A stretch of 64,000 nt of DNA from Pseudomonas asuensis (lineage in GTDB: Bacteria; Pseudomonadota; Gammaproteobacteria; Pseudomonadales; Pseudomonadaceae): NCBI RefSeq assembly GCF_014646755.1, contig NZ_BMNW01000003.1, positions 310,001 through 374,000 on the forward strand, in the 5' to 3' direction. Under the pieces are notes generated by a model. That model ran no database searches and had not been told where the DNA came from. It worked only from the letters and a program-made list of their open reading frames with translations. Position numbers and translations under genes: made by a program. Below, piece after piece: positions 26,904-35,762 of the stretch. The stretch's first letter is position 1. The number at the start of each line of letters is the position of its first letter.

Positions 26904-28145
26904 ATGAAAATTATCAATGCGCGGCTGCGAGGTCAGCAAGGGCTCTTCACCCTGTGTCTTCAAGGCGACAAAATTGCTGCGATCGAGCCGCAGGATGTTC
27001 TTGCCGATCCGGCTTGTGTCGAAACGCTTGATGCACAAGGCAATCTGGTTATTCCCCCTTTTGTCGAGCCGCATATTCATCTGGACGCTACCCTTACAGC
27101 AGGCGAGCCGCGGTGGAACATGAGCGGCACGCTGTTCGAAGGGATTGAGTGCTGGGGGGAGCGCAAGACCACCATTACTCACGAAGACACCAAGTCTCGG
27201 GCTAAGCAAACCATCAACGCCCTGGCTGCCCATGGTATCCAGTATGTTCGTACGCATGTGGATGTAACCGATTCCAGTTTGGCGGCCTTAAAAGCCATGC
27301 TGGAGATACGAGAGGAAACACACCATCTGGTCGATATGCAAATCGTGGCGTTTCCTCAGGAGGGTATCGAGTCCTATCCCAAGGGCCGAGAGTTGATGGA
27401 GGAGGCTATTCGGTTGGGCGCCGATGTAGTCGGTGGTATTCCTCATTTCGAATACACCCGGGAACAAGGTGTAAGTTCCGTCAAATTCCTGATGGATCTA
27501 GCGGAGCGCACGGGATGTCTGGTAGACGTTCATTGCGACGAAACAGACGATCCTCACTCCCGCTTTCTAGAGGTTTTGGCTGAGGAAGCGCGTAGCCGTG
27601 GAATGGGCTCGCGCGTCACTGCCAGTCATACCACGGCCATGGGCTCCTATGACAATGCCTACTGTTCAAAGCTGTTTCGTTTGCTGGGGCGTTCGGGCAT
27701 CAGTTTTGTGTCTTGTCCAACCGAGAGTATTCATCTGCAAGGTCGCTTCGATACGTTTCCCAAGCGACGGGGCGTAACACGTGTCAACGAACTGTTGGAG
27801 GCGGGCATGAATGTATGCTTCGGACAGGACTCCATCGTTGATCCGTGGTATCCGTTGGGCAACGGTAACATCCTCAGGGTATTGGAAGCAGGCCTGCATA
27901 TCTGTCACATGCTTGGTTACCAAAACCTGCAAAGCGCGCTGGATCTGGTTACGGTAAACAGTGCCAAAGCTATGCAACTAGAGGATCGTTATGGGCTTGG
28001 AGTAGGACGTCCGGCCAACCTCCTGATTCTGTCAGCAGGCTCAGATTATGAAATGGTAAGAAGCCAGGGCCTTCCGCTTGTTTCTATTCGTGCTGGCAAA
28101 GTGATAATGACGCGACGTCCCGCTGAAGTCACTTTATCGGCGTAA
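26904..28145 (+). CDS. codA: Cytosine deaminase CodA
   Basis: A 413-residue amidohydrolase that converts cytosine to uracil and ammonia. Metal ligands fit PHIHLD (His57, His59), DVHCDETDD and the Asp of GQDSIVDPW; VTASHTTAMGSYDNAY is typical of CodA. TTG 26889 is in frame, but ATG 26904 follows GAGGA. It provides nitrogen and pyrimidine together with codB. Confidence 0.95.
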   Translation: MKIINARLRGQQGLFTLCLQGDKIAAIEPQDVLADPACVETLDAQGNLVIPPFVEPHIHLDATLTAGEPRWNMSGTLFEGIECWGERKTTITHEDTKSRAKQTINALAAHGIQYVRTHVDVTDSSLAALKAMLEIREETHHLVDMQIVAFPQEGIESYPKGRELMEEAIRLGADVVGGIPHFEYTREQGVSSVKFLMDLAERTGCLVDVHCDETDDPHSRFLEVLAEEARSRGMGSRVTASHTTAMGSYDNAYCSKLFRLLGRSGISFVSCPTESIHLQGRFDTFPKRRGVTRVNELLEAGMNVCFGQDSIVDPWYPLGNGNILRVLEAGLHICHMLGYQNLQSALDLVTVNSAKAMQLEDRYGLGVGRPANLLILSAGSDYEMVRSQGLPLVSIRAGKVIMTRRPAEVTLSA

Positions 28146-28231
28146 TGGAGTGTCTGGATTAACAAATTTTTAGTCTTTGGCTGATGCCTAATCCTAAAAG
28201 AACAGCATCAGTCAAGCACTAATATCCAGCA

Positions 28232-28243
28232 CTTGTGCACAAG
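28232..28243. repeat. Perfect 12-bp palindrome
   Basis: CTTGTGCACAAG, overlapped by the second of two CAAGCACTAA direct repeats. Operator-like, but no target gene starts nearby. Confidence 0.5.
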
Positions 28244-28412
28244 CACTAACGGACTTGTCAAGCGCTTCGCTTAAACAGTTATGAAAATATTTAGAATGAT
28301 TATTTTGGTATAAATAACTGATTTATAAGGATTTTTTAGATTGGTTAAAAAATGGACAGTTTAATGCAACCCCCCATTTCATCTAGCTTACAGGACATTT
28401 CCACCAACTTTT

Positions 28413-28452
28413 CTACAGAGTTATCCACAGCTTCTGTGGATTAACCCTGTAG
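28413..28452. repeat. 40-bp imperfect inverted repeat containing a DnaA-box sequence
   Basis: Outer arms CTACAG/CTGTAG and inner arms TTATCCACAG/CTGTGGATTAA surround a CTT loop, with one bulged base and a two-base mismatch. TTATCCACA at 28421-28429 is a perfect DnaA consensus box; the facing arm is one mismatch from it. It may be a long hairpin in an RNA or a protein-binding dyad. Confidence 0.55.
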
Positions 28453-28477
28453 ACCGCATCACGCTTGGCTTCATCAA

Positions 28478-28499
28478 AATGCAAGAATTTTTTTGCATT
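28478..28499. terminator. Small T-rich stem-loop before the kinase gene 3' end
   Basis: AATGCAA and TTGCATT flank an 8-nt AT-only loop region. It could end transcripts from either side; weak stem. Confidence 0.35.
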
Positions 28500-28544
28500 A
28501 TTTCGATTGGGTTTTTATTACCTAATGATCCTGTTACCGATAGA

Positions 28545-31500
28545 TCACCGTAAATTCAGATAGCGGCTAAGCAGCGCGCGCAAGGCGGCTGGCTTTATGG
28601 GTTTAGGGAGAAAGTCCAGGCCTGCCGCGTGTACTTCACTGATGCGATCCTGGTGTGCATCTGCACTGATTACTAAGCCTGGTAGAGGCGTATCAAGCCG
28701 CATTCGAAGCCATGCCATCACTTGTGGGCCGGTATTGCCATCATCCAGATGAAAGTCCACCAGTGCTATCTGCGGTTTTATACCCTGCATCAGTAGGGCC
28801 TCGCATTCCTCTTGATTGCGTGCTGTATAGACCTCACAGCCCCAGCGGCTAAGAAGACTTTGCATGCCGGTTAGAATACTTTCTTCATTATCAATACAAA
28901 GTACCGGTGCGCCTCGTAGCGGTTCGCTGGTTTGCTCATGCACTGGCTGCAGAGCGGGTTCGGGCGACACCTGAGTAGCAATAGGAACTGATACGCTAAA
29001 TACGCTTCCTTTACCTGGCCAGGAACGCACCTCAATAGGGTGGCCTAATACCTTGCAAAGGCGATCAGCAATGGCCAATCCCAAACCCAAGCCTTTCTCT
29101 GCCCGTGTTTGGTGGCTGTCGAGTCGTTTGAATTCCTCAAAAATGACCTGTCGCTTATCTTCTGGAATACCTGGGCCACGGTCCCAAACTTCCAGGGTTA
29201 CAGAGTTGCCGTGACGCCGGACGCCTAACAGCACGTGCCCCTTGGCGTAGCGAAAGGCATTGGTCAGAAAGTTCTGCAAAACCCGGCGCAGGAGTTTGAT
29301 ATCGCTCTCAATCTTCAAGCGGCTTCCGCTGAGGTGGAAGTCGATGCCTTGTTCACGCGCCATCGCTCGAAACTCCACGCCTAACGTATCGAAGAGGGTA
29401 CTGATTGGAAACGCACGAACCTCCGTATGCACGCGTCCACTTTCCAGGCGTGAGATATCCAGCAGGTCGGCAATGAGATCTTCTACAGAGCGCAGGGAGG
29501 AGTCCATGTTTGTAACCAACTCACGAGCATCCTTGGGCAAAGCGTCGTGATGGGCGAGAGCGGCTGTAAACAGACGGGCTGCATTGAGCGGTTGCATCAG
29601 ATCATGGCTGACAGCAGCAAGGAAGCGTGTTTTGGATTGGTTTGCCGCTTCGGCATGAGCTTTCGCTTCTGTTAGGGCGTGATTAAGCTGGGAAAGCTCT
29701 CGCGTTCGTTCCTCCACACGCTGTTCTAGTCCCTCATTGGCTTCCCGAAGGGCCCGCTCTGCTTCGCGAAACGCAGTAATGTCGGTAAAACTCATAACAA
29801 AGCCACGTCCCGGCATGGGTTTACCGCTGAGTTCGATTACCCGGCCGTTAGGAAACTGACGTTCGGATGTATGAGCAATGCCTTGTCGCATCCGATCGAC
29901 GCGTCGAGCTACATGTTCGACTGGATCTCCCGGGCCGCACAGACCGCGTTCAGCGTTATAGCGAATGATTTCGGCGATAGGGCGTCCGACCTGGATCATG
30001 CCGTCGGGGTAGTCAAACAGCTCCAGATAGCGCTGGTTCCAGGCCACTAATCGAAGGGATTGATCCACTACGCTAATGCCTTGGGAAATATTTTCGATAG
30101 CGCCCTGCAGAAGGGCGCGGTTGAATTCGAGCACTTCGGACGCTTCGTCGGCAATGCGTACGACGTCCTCCACATGCATATCACGGCCTTCAATGGCGGC
30201 CTTTACCACAGCCCGTGCCGAGGACGCTCCGATGACCCCGGCTAATAATCGCTCGGTGTGGGCTATCCATTCCCCATTGGCATTTTGTGCAGGATGGAAT
30301 GTCAGTCCTGTCTGATCAGCAAAGCGGATAAAGCTCTGCCGTGCACGCTCATCACCCACGAAGCGTGCAGCGAGCGCGCGAAGATCTTCCAGTTGAACAG
30401 CCAGTAGTGACCGGGTGTTCAGCCGTGCTGATGTCATTTGCCCAATGAAGCGGCCTGCCTGCCAATGTTCGGAGACCCGCGTCCTGGCCTGATTGGAAAC
30501 CAGAAAGAACAGCAGGAAATTGCCAGCCAAGGACAACAGTACCCCTTGAGTGAGGGGCTTAAAGGGGAGGCCGAAAGGGTTAGCCGCCAGCCAGGCAAGG
30601 CCAGGGAATTGTTCAAGAGACCAATGCAGACTCTCTGCCATGACCGGTAAAACCAGTGTGTAGGCCCAGAGAAGGGCACCCGCTGCAAGTCCTGCAAACA
30701 CGCCGCGTCGGTTTGCCTGCTTCCAATAGAGCGCGCCTACCATAGCTGGGCCTAATTGGGCGATGGCGGCAAATGCAATTTGGCCAATGGTGGCCAGGCT
30801 TGCGGTCGAGCCCAGCAGGCGATAGCAGAGATAAGCCAGAAGAAGAATCGCTACAATGGCGACGCGCCGAATGGTTACCAGCCAGTGGCTGAACACCTCA
30901 TAAGGTCGTTCTACCTTCTGCTTGCGAAACAGAAGCGGCAGTAAAATATCGTTGGATAACATAGTCGATAATGCCACGCTGGCTACGATTACCATGCTCG
31001 TAGCAGCCGATGCGCCACCGATAAAGGCCAGCAGCGCCAGCCCTGGATGAGCTTGGGCCATAGGCAGGCTGATGACAAAAGAATCAGGTACGACCCCTTT
31101 GGGCAGGTGCATCTGCCCAGCCAGGGCAATGGGAACAACAAATAGCGCTGCCAGGGCCAGATAGCAGGGGAATACCCAGCGGGCCAGATTCAGATCACGC
31201 GCATCCGTGTTCTCAACCACAGTGACATGAAATTGCCTTGGCAAACACATGACGGCTGTGAACGCTACACCGGTCTGCACCAGGAGCGCTGGCCAGTCAA
31301 AGGTCTCCTTCCAATAGTTTGATAGCTCGGGGGCTATTCGCGCCTGGTCGAATAAGTCATTGAAGCCATCATATAGTCCGTAGGTTACAAAGACGCCTAC
31401 TGAAAGAAACGCCAGAAGCTTGATCAGGGATTCAAAGGCAATCGCTAGCATCATGCCGCGGTGATGCTCGGTAACATCAAGGTTTCGAGTGCCAAACAGG

Positions 31501-32021
31501 ATGGTAAATACCGCGAGTACGAGTGAAACGATAAGGGCTGTATCTTGCGCACGCATACTGACCGACTCGGCCCCTACGCCCGTCAGCAGGTTTACGCCCA
31601 TGACGATGCCTTTGAGTTGCAGCGAAATATAAGGCAGCACACCTACCAGGCAGATCAGCGTAACCACAACGGCCAGCGCCCTTGACTTGCCGTAACGGGC
31701 GGCAATGAAGTCAGCAATGGAGGTAATATTTTCCTGCTTGCTGATCATGATCATTTTCTTGACCAGCCTTGGCATAAACAGCAAAAGCAGGATAGGGCCC
31801 AGGTAAATAGGCAGAAAGGACCAGAGTTGATCCGCGGCCTGCCCAACTGCGCCGAAGAATGTCCAGCTGGTGCAATACACGGCCAGTGACAAGCTATACA
31901 CCCAGGCGCGTAGTTTTGGGGGTAGCGGTTTCTGGCGTCTATCACCGTAAAAGGCAATGGCAAAAAGCACTGCCATGTATAGCAGGGCAACGGCGGCAAT
32001 CAGTCCGCTGGAAAGGGTCAT
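28545..32021 (-). CDS. CbrA-like hybrid sensor histidine kinase with SSS transporter domain
   Basis: A 1158-residue membrane kinase. Residues about 1-510 form a sodium/solute symporter (SSS) domain with some 13 transmembrane segments. A linker and PAS domain (about 640-765, GISVVDQSLRLVAWNQRYLELF) and a coiled coil (about 768-795) follow. The HisKA domain carries His806 in AAVSHDLMQPL, and the ATPase domain shows NFLTNAFRYA, WDRGPGIPE and GLGLGLAI. The C-terminal receiver domain has Asp1089 in LVDFHLDD. The same design occurs in CbrA, which controls carbon/nitrogen use, and in PA3271 at the same position in P. aeruginosa. No partner regulator gene lies next to it. Confidence 0.93.
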   Translation of the reverse strand: MTLSSGLIAAVALLYMAVLFAIAFYGDRRQKPLPPKLRAWVYSLSLAVYCTSWTFFGAVGQAADQLWSFLPIYLGPILLLLFMPRLVKKMIMISKQENITSIADFIAARYGKSRALAVVVTLICLVGVLPYISLQLKGIVMGVNLLTGVGAESVSMRAQDTALIVSLVLAVFTILFGTRNLDVTEHHRGMMLAIAFESLIKLLAFLSVGVFVTYGLYDGFNDLFDQARIAPELSNYWKETFDWPALLVQTGVAFTAVMCLPRQFHVTVVENTDARDLNLARWVFPCYLALAALFVVPIALAGQMHLPKGVVPDSFVISLPMAQAHPGLALLAFIGGASAATSMVIVASVALSTMLSNDILLPLLFRKQKVERPYEVFSHWLVTIRRVAIVAILLLAYLCYRLLGSTASLATIGQIAFAAIAQLGPAMVGALYWKQANRRGVFAGLAAGALLWAYTLVLPVMAESLHWSLEQFPGLAWLAANPFGLPFKPLTQGVLLSLAGNFLLFFLVSNQARTRVSEHWQAGRFIGQMTSARLNTRSLLAVQLEDLRALAARFVGDERARQSFIRFADQTGLTFHPAQNANGEWIAHTERLLAGVIGASSARAVVKAAIEGRDMHVEDVVRIADEASEVLEFNRALLQGAIENISQGISVVDQSLRLVAWNQRYLELFDYPDGMIQVGRPIAEIIRYNAERGLCGPGDPVEHVARRVDRMRQGIAHTSERQFPNGRVIELSGKPMPGRGFVMSFTDITAFREAERALREANEGLEQRVEERTRELSQLNHALTEAKAHAEAANQSKTRFLAAVSHDLMQPLNAARLFTAALAHHDALPKDARELVTNMDSSLRSVEDLIADLLDISRLESGRVHTEVRAFPISTLFDTLGVEFRAMAREQGIDFHLSGSRLKIESDIKLLRRVLQNFLTNAFRYAKGHVLLGVRRHGNSVTLEVWDRGPGIPEDKRQVIFEEFKRLDSHQTRAEKGLGLGLAIADRLCKVLGHPIEVRSWPGKGSVFSVSVPIATQVSPEPALQPVHEQTSEPLRGAPVLCIDNEESILTGMQSLLSRWGCEVYTARNQEECEALLMQGIKPQIALVDFHLDDGNTGPQVMAWLRMRLDTPLPGLVISADAHQDRISEVHAAGLDFLPKPIKPAALRALLSRYLNLR

Positions 32022-32290
32022 GCGAACTCCTGTGATTTATTATAGGTAAAGCCTTTTTATCGTGTTAGCGCCAAACCTTCCGTTGCCAAAACAGGTGGAT
32101 AAAGCGTCTTTCAGACATTGGCAAACACGATCGGACTATTCTAATGCTCTCATTGGGGAGCATGGCAGGCTTTATAGGTGTCTCATCAAAGCGACTGCTC
32201 CAAGGTCCTTAGGCCAATGTCGCAGGTTTGGTTGAGCCCAAGGGCTTCAGCCTGTTAGCGTGTCGCAGTGTTATCAAGGAGAGTGGCGCC

Positions 32291-32857
32291 ATGTTCGAAG
32301 CGCATCCCATTACCTTGCAGCGCGGTGCTCTTCGTCTAGAGCCTATGGTGGAAAGCGACGTACTGGAATTGGTCAGCCTAGCCGACCTCAACCGGGACGA
32401 GTTGCATTATCTCAGCGGCCCTTTGCGGCCAGACTGGTATAGGCAGGCCATCGCCGAGCAGCGTGAGGGAAAATCCATACCCTTTACTATCAGGCTGGCT
32501 GACAAGCTGATTGGTACTACCCGGTTTTCAGAGTTTTTGCCCGCATTGCCTGCGGCAGAAATCGGTTGGACCTGGTTGGACCGTGAGCAGCATGGCAGTG
32601 GCCTAAATGCCAACATTAAATACCTGCTGCTGCGCCATGCTTTCGAAAACTGGCATCTGGTGCGAGTACAGCTCAAGACGGCTGCGAGCAACTTGCGTGC
32701 GCAACATGCAATCGAGAAATTGGGGGCTGTGCGTGAAGGTCTGTTACGTAACCATCGACGTCTGGCTGATGGCCGACTCGACGACACCGTCATGTACAGT
32801 ATTACCGACCGTGAGTGGCCTACTGTAAAAGCCAATCTGGAAGCTTCTTTTTCTTAA
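32291..32857 (+). CDS. GNAT-family N-acetyltransferase (RimJ/RimL-like)
   Basis: A 188-residue acetyltransferase with the pattern ITLQRGALRLEPM, then IGWTWLDREQHGSGLNANIKYLLL and QHAIEKLGAVREGLLRNHRR, as in RimJ/RimL/YjcK proteins. The acceptor is unknown. The frame is open from 32228, but ATG 32291 follows AAGGAG by a good distance. Confidence 0.85.
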   Translation: MFEAHPITLQRGALRLEPMVESDVLELVSLADLNRDELHYLSGPLRPDWYRQAIAEQREGKSIPFTIRLADKLIGTTRFSEFLPALPAAEIGWTWLDREQHGSGLNANIKYLLLRHAFENWHLVRVQLKTAASNLRAQHAIEKLGAVREGLLRNHRRLADGRLDDTVMYSITDREWPTVKANLEASFS

Positions 32858-32882
32858 AGCCCTCAGGCATTACAGCAGTAGT

Positions 32883-32912
32883 TTGACGGGCAGTGTAACG
32901 TTCTTGTTATAT
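32883..32912 (+). promoter_or_regulatory. Sigma-70 promoter candidate for the lplT-like gene
   Basis: TTGACG and TTATAT are 18 nt apart, 60 nt before the start codon. A short hairpin (CGGGCT 32913-32918 / AGCCCG 32933-32938) lies in the leader. Confidence 0.45.
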
Positions 32913-32971
32913 CGGGCTGCGAGTATGACTGTAGCCCGCTTCAGGTTCCCCTTCGAATAGGACCTCATTCG

Positions 32972-34309
32972 ATGTCCTCACAGTTTGCCTTGTTGAAAAA
33001 GCGGCGCTTCTTGCCGTTCTTTGTAACGCAATCGCTTAGCGCCTTTAATGATAACGTCTATAAGCAGTCATTGATCCTGGCTGTGCTATTCCATCTAAGC
33101 CTTGCCGGCGACAGGTTGCTCTTGGTCAATCTGTGCGCCTTGCTGTTTATCCTTCCTTTCCTGTTGTTCTCGGCCTTGGGCGGACAGCTAGGGGAGAAAT
33201 GCGATAAGGCGCGGCTCATGCAATGGCTAAAGGGCTCGGAAGTTGTCATGTTGGCATTAGGGAGCCTTGGCTTCCTGCTTAACAGCTTGCCATTGCTATT
33301 AATGATTCTGTTTGCAATGGGAACACGCTCGGCACTCTTCGGCCCTTCCAAGTACTCTATTTTACCTCAGCATCTTGAGCCACGAGAGTTGATGGGCGGT
33401 AACGCTCTGGTCGAGATGGGGACTTTCCTGGCTATTCTAGGCGGCACGATTGGGGCAGGGGTGCTGCTCTCTCAGGCAAATTACGCCCAGGCCGTGGCGA
33501 TGAGTGTCTTGCTCATTGCCCTATTGGGGTTTTTCTTTAGCCTGGGTATCCCATCGGCACCTGCGGCTATGCCGCAGCTCAAGCTGGATTGGAATATTTT
33601 CCGGCAAACATGGGTAATTTTGCGTATGGGCCTAGGGCAGGCGCCTTCGGTCTCACGCTCACTGCTGGGAAATTCCTGGTTCTGGTTTGTAGGTGCGATA
33701 TACCTTACGCAGATACCTGCTTATGCCAAGGACTACTTGCATGGCAGCGAAAGCATGGTTTCGCTGATTCTTACCCTGTTCTCGGTAGGGATCGCCCTGG
33801 GATCTCTCTTATGTGGGCGTTTATCCAAGGGCCATGTCGAACCAGGTATTGTTCCCTTGGGCGCACTGGGGCTGTCACTCTTCAGTATCCTGCTCTATGC
33901 CGTCACGCCAGATGCTACTACTGCCGTCATAGATACTTATAGCGGATGGGCAGCGTTAAAGGAGCTCTCCCTGTGGCCAGCGCTTGGGTGCATTCTAGGG
34001 CTGGGCATCTTTGGAGGGTTCTACATCGTCCCACTCTATGCACTGATTCAATCGCGTACCCCGCAGGAGGAGCGTTCTCGGGTTATTGCTGCCACAAATA
34101 TTCTCAATGCGCTTCTTATGGTCTGTTCCGCCCTTATGACCATGGTGCTTCTGTCTGGAATAGGGCTAACCATTCCAGAGCTCTTTCTTGCAGTTGCCTT
34201 GATGAACATAGGCGTCAATGCTTTTTTGTTTACAAGCGTTCCAGAGTTTTGGGCGCGTTTTCGGGTACTGATAGGGCGTGAGCATCGTGCACGAAGCGCG
34301 CACGATTAG
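32972..34309 (+). CDS. MFS transporter, lysophospholipid transporter LplT-like
   Basis: A 445-residue major facilitator with about twelve transmembrane segments. The N-terminal motif FLPFFVTQSLSAFNDNVYK (FNDN) and GPSKYSILPQHL are typical of the LplT family, which flips lysophospholipids inward for reacylation by Aas. In many bacteria it is fused or adjacent to an acyltransferase; here it stands alone. It converges on gdx with an 8-nt gap. Confidence 0.82.
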   Translation: MSSQFALLKKRRFLPFFVTQSLSAFNDNVYKQSLILAVLFHLSLAGDRLLLVNLCALLFILPFLLFSALGGQLGEKCDKARLMQWLKGSEVVMLALGSLGFLLNSLPLLLMILFAMGTRSALFGPSKYSILPQHLEPRELMGGNALVEMGTFLAILGGTIGAGVLLSQANYAQAVAMSVLLIALLGFFFSLGIPSAPAAMPQLKLDWNIFRQTWVILRMGLGQAPSVSRSLLGNSWFWFVGAIYLTQIPAYAKDYLHGSESMVSLILTLFSVGIALGSLLCGRLSKGHVEPGIVPLGALGLSLFSILLYAVTPDATTAVIDTYSGWAALKELSLWPALGCILGLGIFGGFYIVPLYALIQSRTPQEERSRVIAATNILNALLMVCSALMTMVLLSGIGLTIPELFLAVALMNIGVNAFLFTSVPEFWARFRVLIGREHRARSAHD

Positions 34310-34317
34310 GCTTTGCG

Positions 34318-34632
34318 TTAGTGACTAAGCTTAAGACCAATCAAGCCACACAGAATCAGCAGGACGCTAAACAGGCGAATAGGACTGACGCTTTCACCAA
34401 ACAGCATGATGCCAGCGATCACCGTGCCTATAGCGCCAATGCCAGTCCATATGGCATAAGCCGTACCCAGGGGAAGCTGTTTAACAGCCATGCCCAATAA
34501 GCTTATGCTGGCCAGCATGGCTGCTGCCGTCAGGAGGGTGGGAAGAGGGCGGGTGAAGCCTTCGGTGTATTTAAGGCCGATAGCCCAGCCTATTTCAAAA
34601 AGGCCAGCCAGAAAAAGAAGAATCCAGGACAT
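34318..34632 (-). CDS. gdx: Guanidinium exporter Gdx (SugE), SMR family
   Basis: A 104-residue small multidrug resistance protein with four transmembrane helices; two copies form an antiparallel dimer that exchanges guanidinium for protons. Glu13 in [16 protein letters not shown] is the shared proton/substrate site, and the [11 protein letters not shown] and [15 protein letters not shown] motifs mark the SugE/Gdx branch rather than EmrE. The frame is open upstream to 34776, through the leader, but ATG 34632 gives the exact family N-terminus MSWILL. The leader contains a guanidine-II riboswitch, which independently supports the substrate. Confidence 0.95.
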   Translation of the reverse strand: MSWILLFLAGLFEIGWAIGLKYTEGFTRPLPTLLTAAAMLASISLLGMAVKQLPLGTAYAIWTGIGAIGTVIAGIMLFGESVSPIRLFSVLLILCGLIGLKLSH

Positions 34633-34654
34633 AGAGGTTCCAGGGTTGGAAGAG

Positions 34655-34701
34655 CGGGGCCGTCCCCGGGTGGTCATAAGCGGTGAGGTCGTCCTCACCG
34701 C
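34655..34701 (-). promoter_or_regulatory. Guanidine-II (mini-ykkC) riboswitch controlling gdx
   Basis: Read on the minus strand there are two hairpins, each closed by an ACGR tetraloop, the defining feature of this class. P1 (34701-34680) is GCGGTGAGG-ACGA-CCTCACCGC with a 9-bp stem. P2 (34668-34655) is CGGGG-ACGG-CCCCG with a 5-bp stem. The linker is 11 nt and P2 ends 22 nt before the gdx ATG. Guanidine binding to the paired loops is known to raise expression of SMR exporters. Another hairpin (34735-34706) precedes it. Confidence 0.9.
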
Positions 34702-34705
34702 CATT

Positions 34706-34735
34706 GATGAGCCTTTATGAGAGTCCAGGCTCATC
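34706..34735 (-). other. Stem-loop between the BASS gene and the riboswitch
   Basis: GATGAGCCT and AGGCTCATC flank a 12-nt loop, 15 nt after the stop of the upstream BASS gene. No T-run follows, so it is either a weak terminator for that gene or part of the gdx leader. Confidence 0.5.
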
Positions 34736-34750
34736 CGTTTCATTACGCAT

Positions 34751-35695
34751 TCAATCTTTCGCAGAAGGCTCGTCATTCAAGCGCCGGAACCAGGTGGCCA
34801 GCAGCGCCCCGGAAATATTATGCCAGACGCTGAATAAGGCGCTAGGTACCGCTGCAAGTGGGGAAAAGTGAGCTGTAGCTAACGCTGCGCCTAGTCCTGA
34901 ATTCTGCATGCCGACTTCAATAGCCAGAGTCTTGCGCTGCGCCAGGGGTAAACCAAACACCTTTCCGGCCAGATAACCAAGCGTCAGTCCTAGTAGGTTA
35001 TGCAATACGACCACGGCCATGATTAAAAATCCTGACTCGGCTATCTTCGCCTGGCTGACCGCCACGACGGCTGCCACGATCACTACAATGCTGATAACCG
35101 ATACCAGCGGCAATACCTCAACGGCTGCCCGTACCTTTGATCCCAGGAAACGTTGGGCGATCAGCCCCAGTACGATCGGAAGTATGACGACCTGAACGAT
35201 CGACAGGAAAAGCGCAGAAAACTTGACCGGTAACCACGCTGAAGCCAGTAGCCAGATCAGCGTAGGCGTTACCAGTGGGGCCAGAAGTGTGGTGACGGCT
35301 GTAATGCCAACCGACAATGCAACATCTCCGCGGGAAAACCAGGTGATGACGTTGGATGCCGTGCCACCGGGACAGCAGCCGACCAAAATTACGCCTACGG
35401 CGATTTCCGGTGGTAACTGCATAATGAAACAAAGCAGCCACGCCATGCCGGGCATGATGACGAATTGTGCTATCACACCAAGGAGTACTCTCAGAGGCTT
35501 GCGAAACACCTCTTGGAAGTCCTCAGTTTTGAGCGTGAGCCCCATGCCAAACATGATCAGGCCCAACAGCGGAACAATAGCTGGGGTTAAGGAGCGAAAC
35601 CCTTCAGGCCATATAAAAGCCAGAATCGCTGCCAACAGGACCCACAAGGCAAAGGTATTGCCTGCAAAACGGCTTAAAGCCGCAAGGACGCCCAT
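34751..35695 (-). CDS. Bile acid:sodium symporter (BASS) family transporter
   Basis: A 314-residue membrane protein with about ten transmembrane segments. Motifs [24 protein letters not shown] and [13 protein letters not shown] line the sodium sites of BASS/ArsB-like carriers. The substrate in bacteria is usually an organic anion and is unknown here. The frame is open to 35827, overlapping rdgC, but ATG 35695 matches the fold start. It lies 67 nt downstream of rdgC. Confidence 0.88.
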   Translation of the reverse strand: MGVLAALSRFAGNTFALWVLLAAILAFIWPEGFRSLTPAIVPLLGLIMFGMGLTLKTEDFQEVFRKPLRVLLGVIAQFVIMPGMAWLLCFIMQLPPEIAVGVILVGCCPGGTASNVITWFSRGDVALSVGITAVTTLLAPLVTPTLIWLLASAWLPVKFSALFLSIVQVVILPIVLGLIAQRFLGSKVRAAVEVLPLVSVISIVVIVAAVVAVSQAKIAESGFLIMAVVVLHNLLGLTLGYLAGKVFGLPLAQRKTLAIEVGMQNSGLGAALATAHFSPLAAVPSALFSVWHNISGALLATWFRRLNDEPSAKD

Positions 35696-35735
35696 GATTA
35701 TCCTTATAAAAATATGAGAGCCTTTGAAGTAGGAG

Positions 35736-35756
35736 GCGGCACCTCTCGGGTGCCGC
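35736..35756. terminator. Stem-loop after rdgC
   Basis: GCGGCACC/GGTGCCGC with a 5-nt loop, 7 nt after the rdgC stop. No T-run; low strength. Confidence 0.35.
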
Positions 35757-35762
35757 GACCGA

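Larger units (their letters stand above)
28146..28544. other. 399-nt AT-rich gap between convergent genes, rich in palindromes
   Basis: Both flanking genes end here, so no promoter for them is needed. The gap is visibly AT-rich. It holds direct repeats CAAGCACTAA (28213-28222, 28240-28249), a 12-bp palindrome, a 40-bp hairpin with a DnaA-box-like arm, a small stem at its right end, and a promoter-like TTGTCA-N18-TTATGA (28255-28284). A 30-codon frame starts at 28352 without a ribosome site. Confidence 0.5.

Noticed and set aside
28352-28444. 30-codon frame MDSLMQPPISSS in the convergent gap
   Set aside because: No ribosome site and part of it is the inverted repeat; too short to support.
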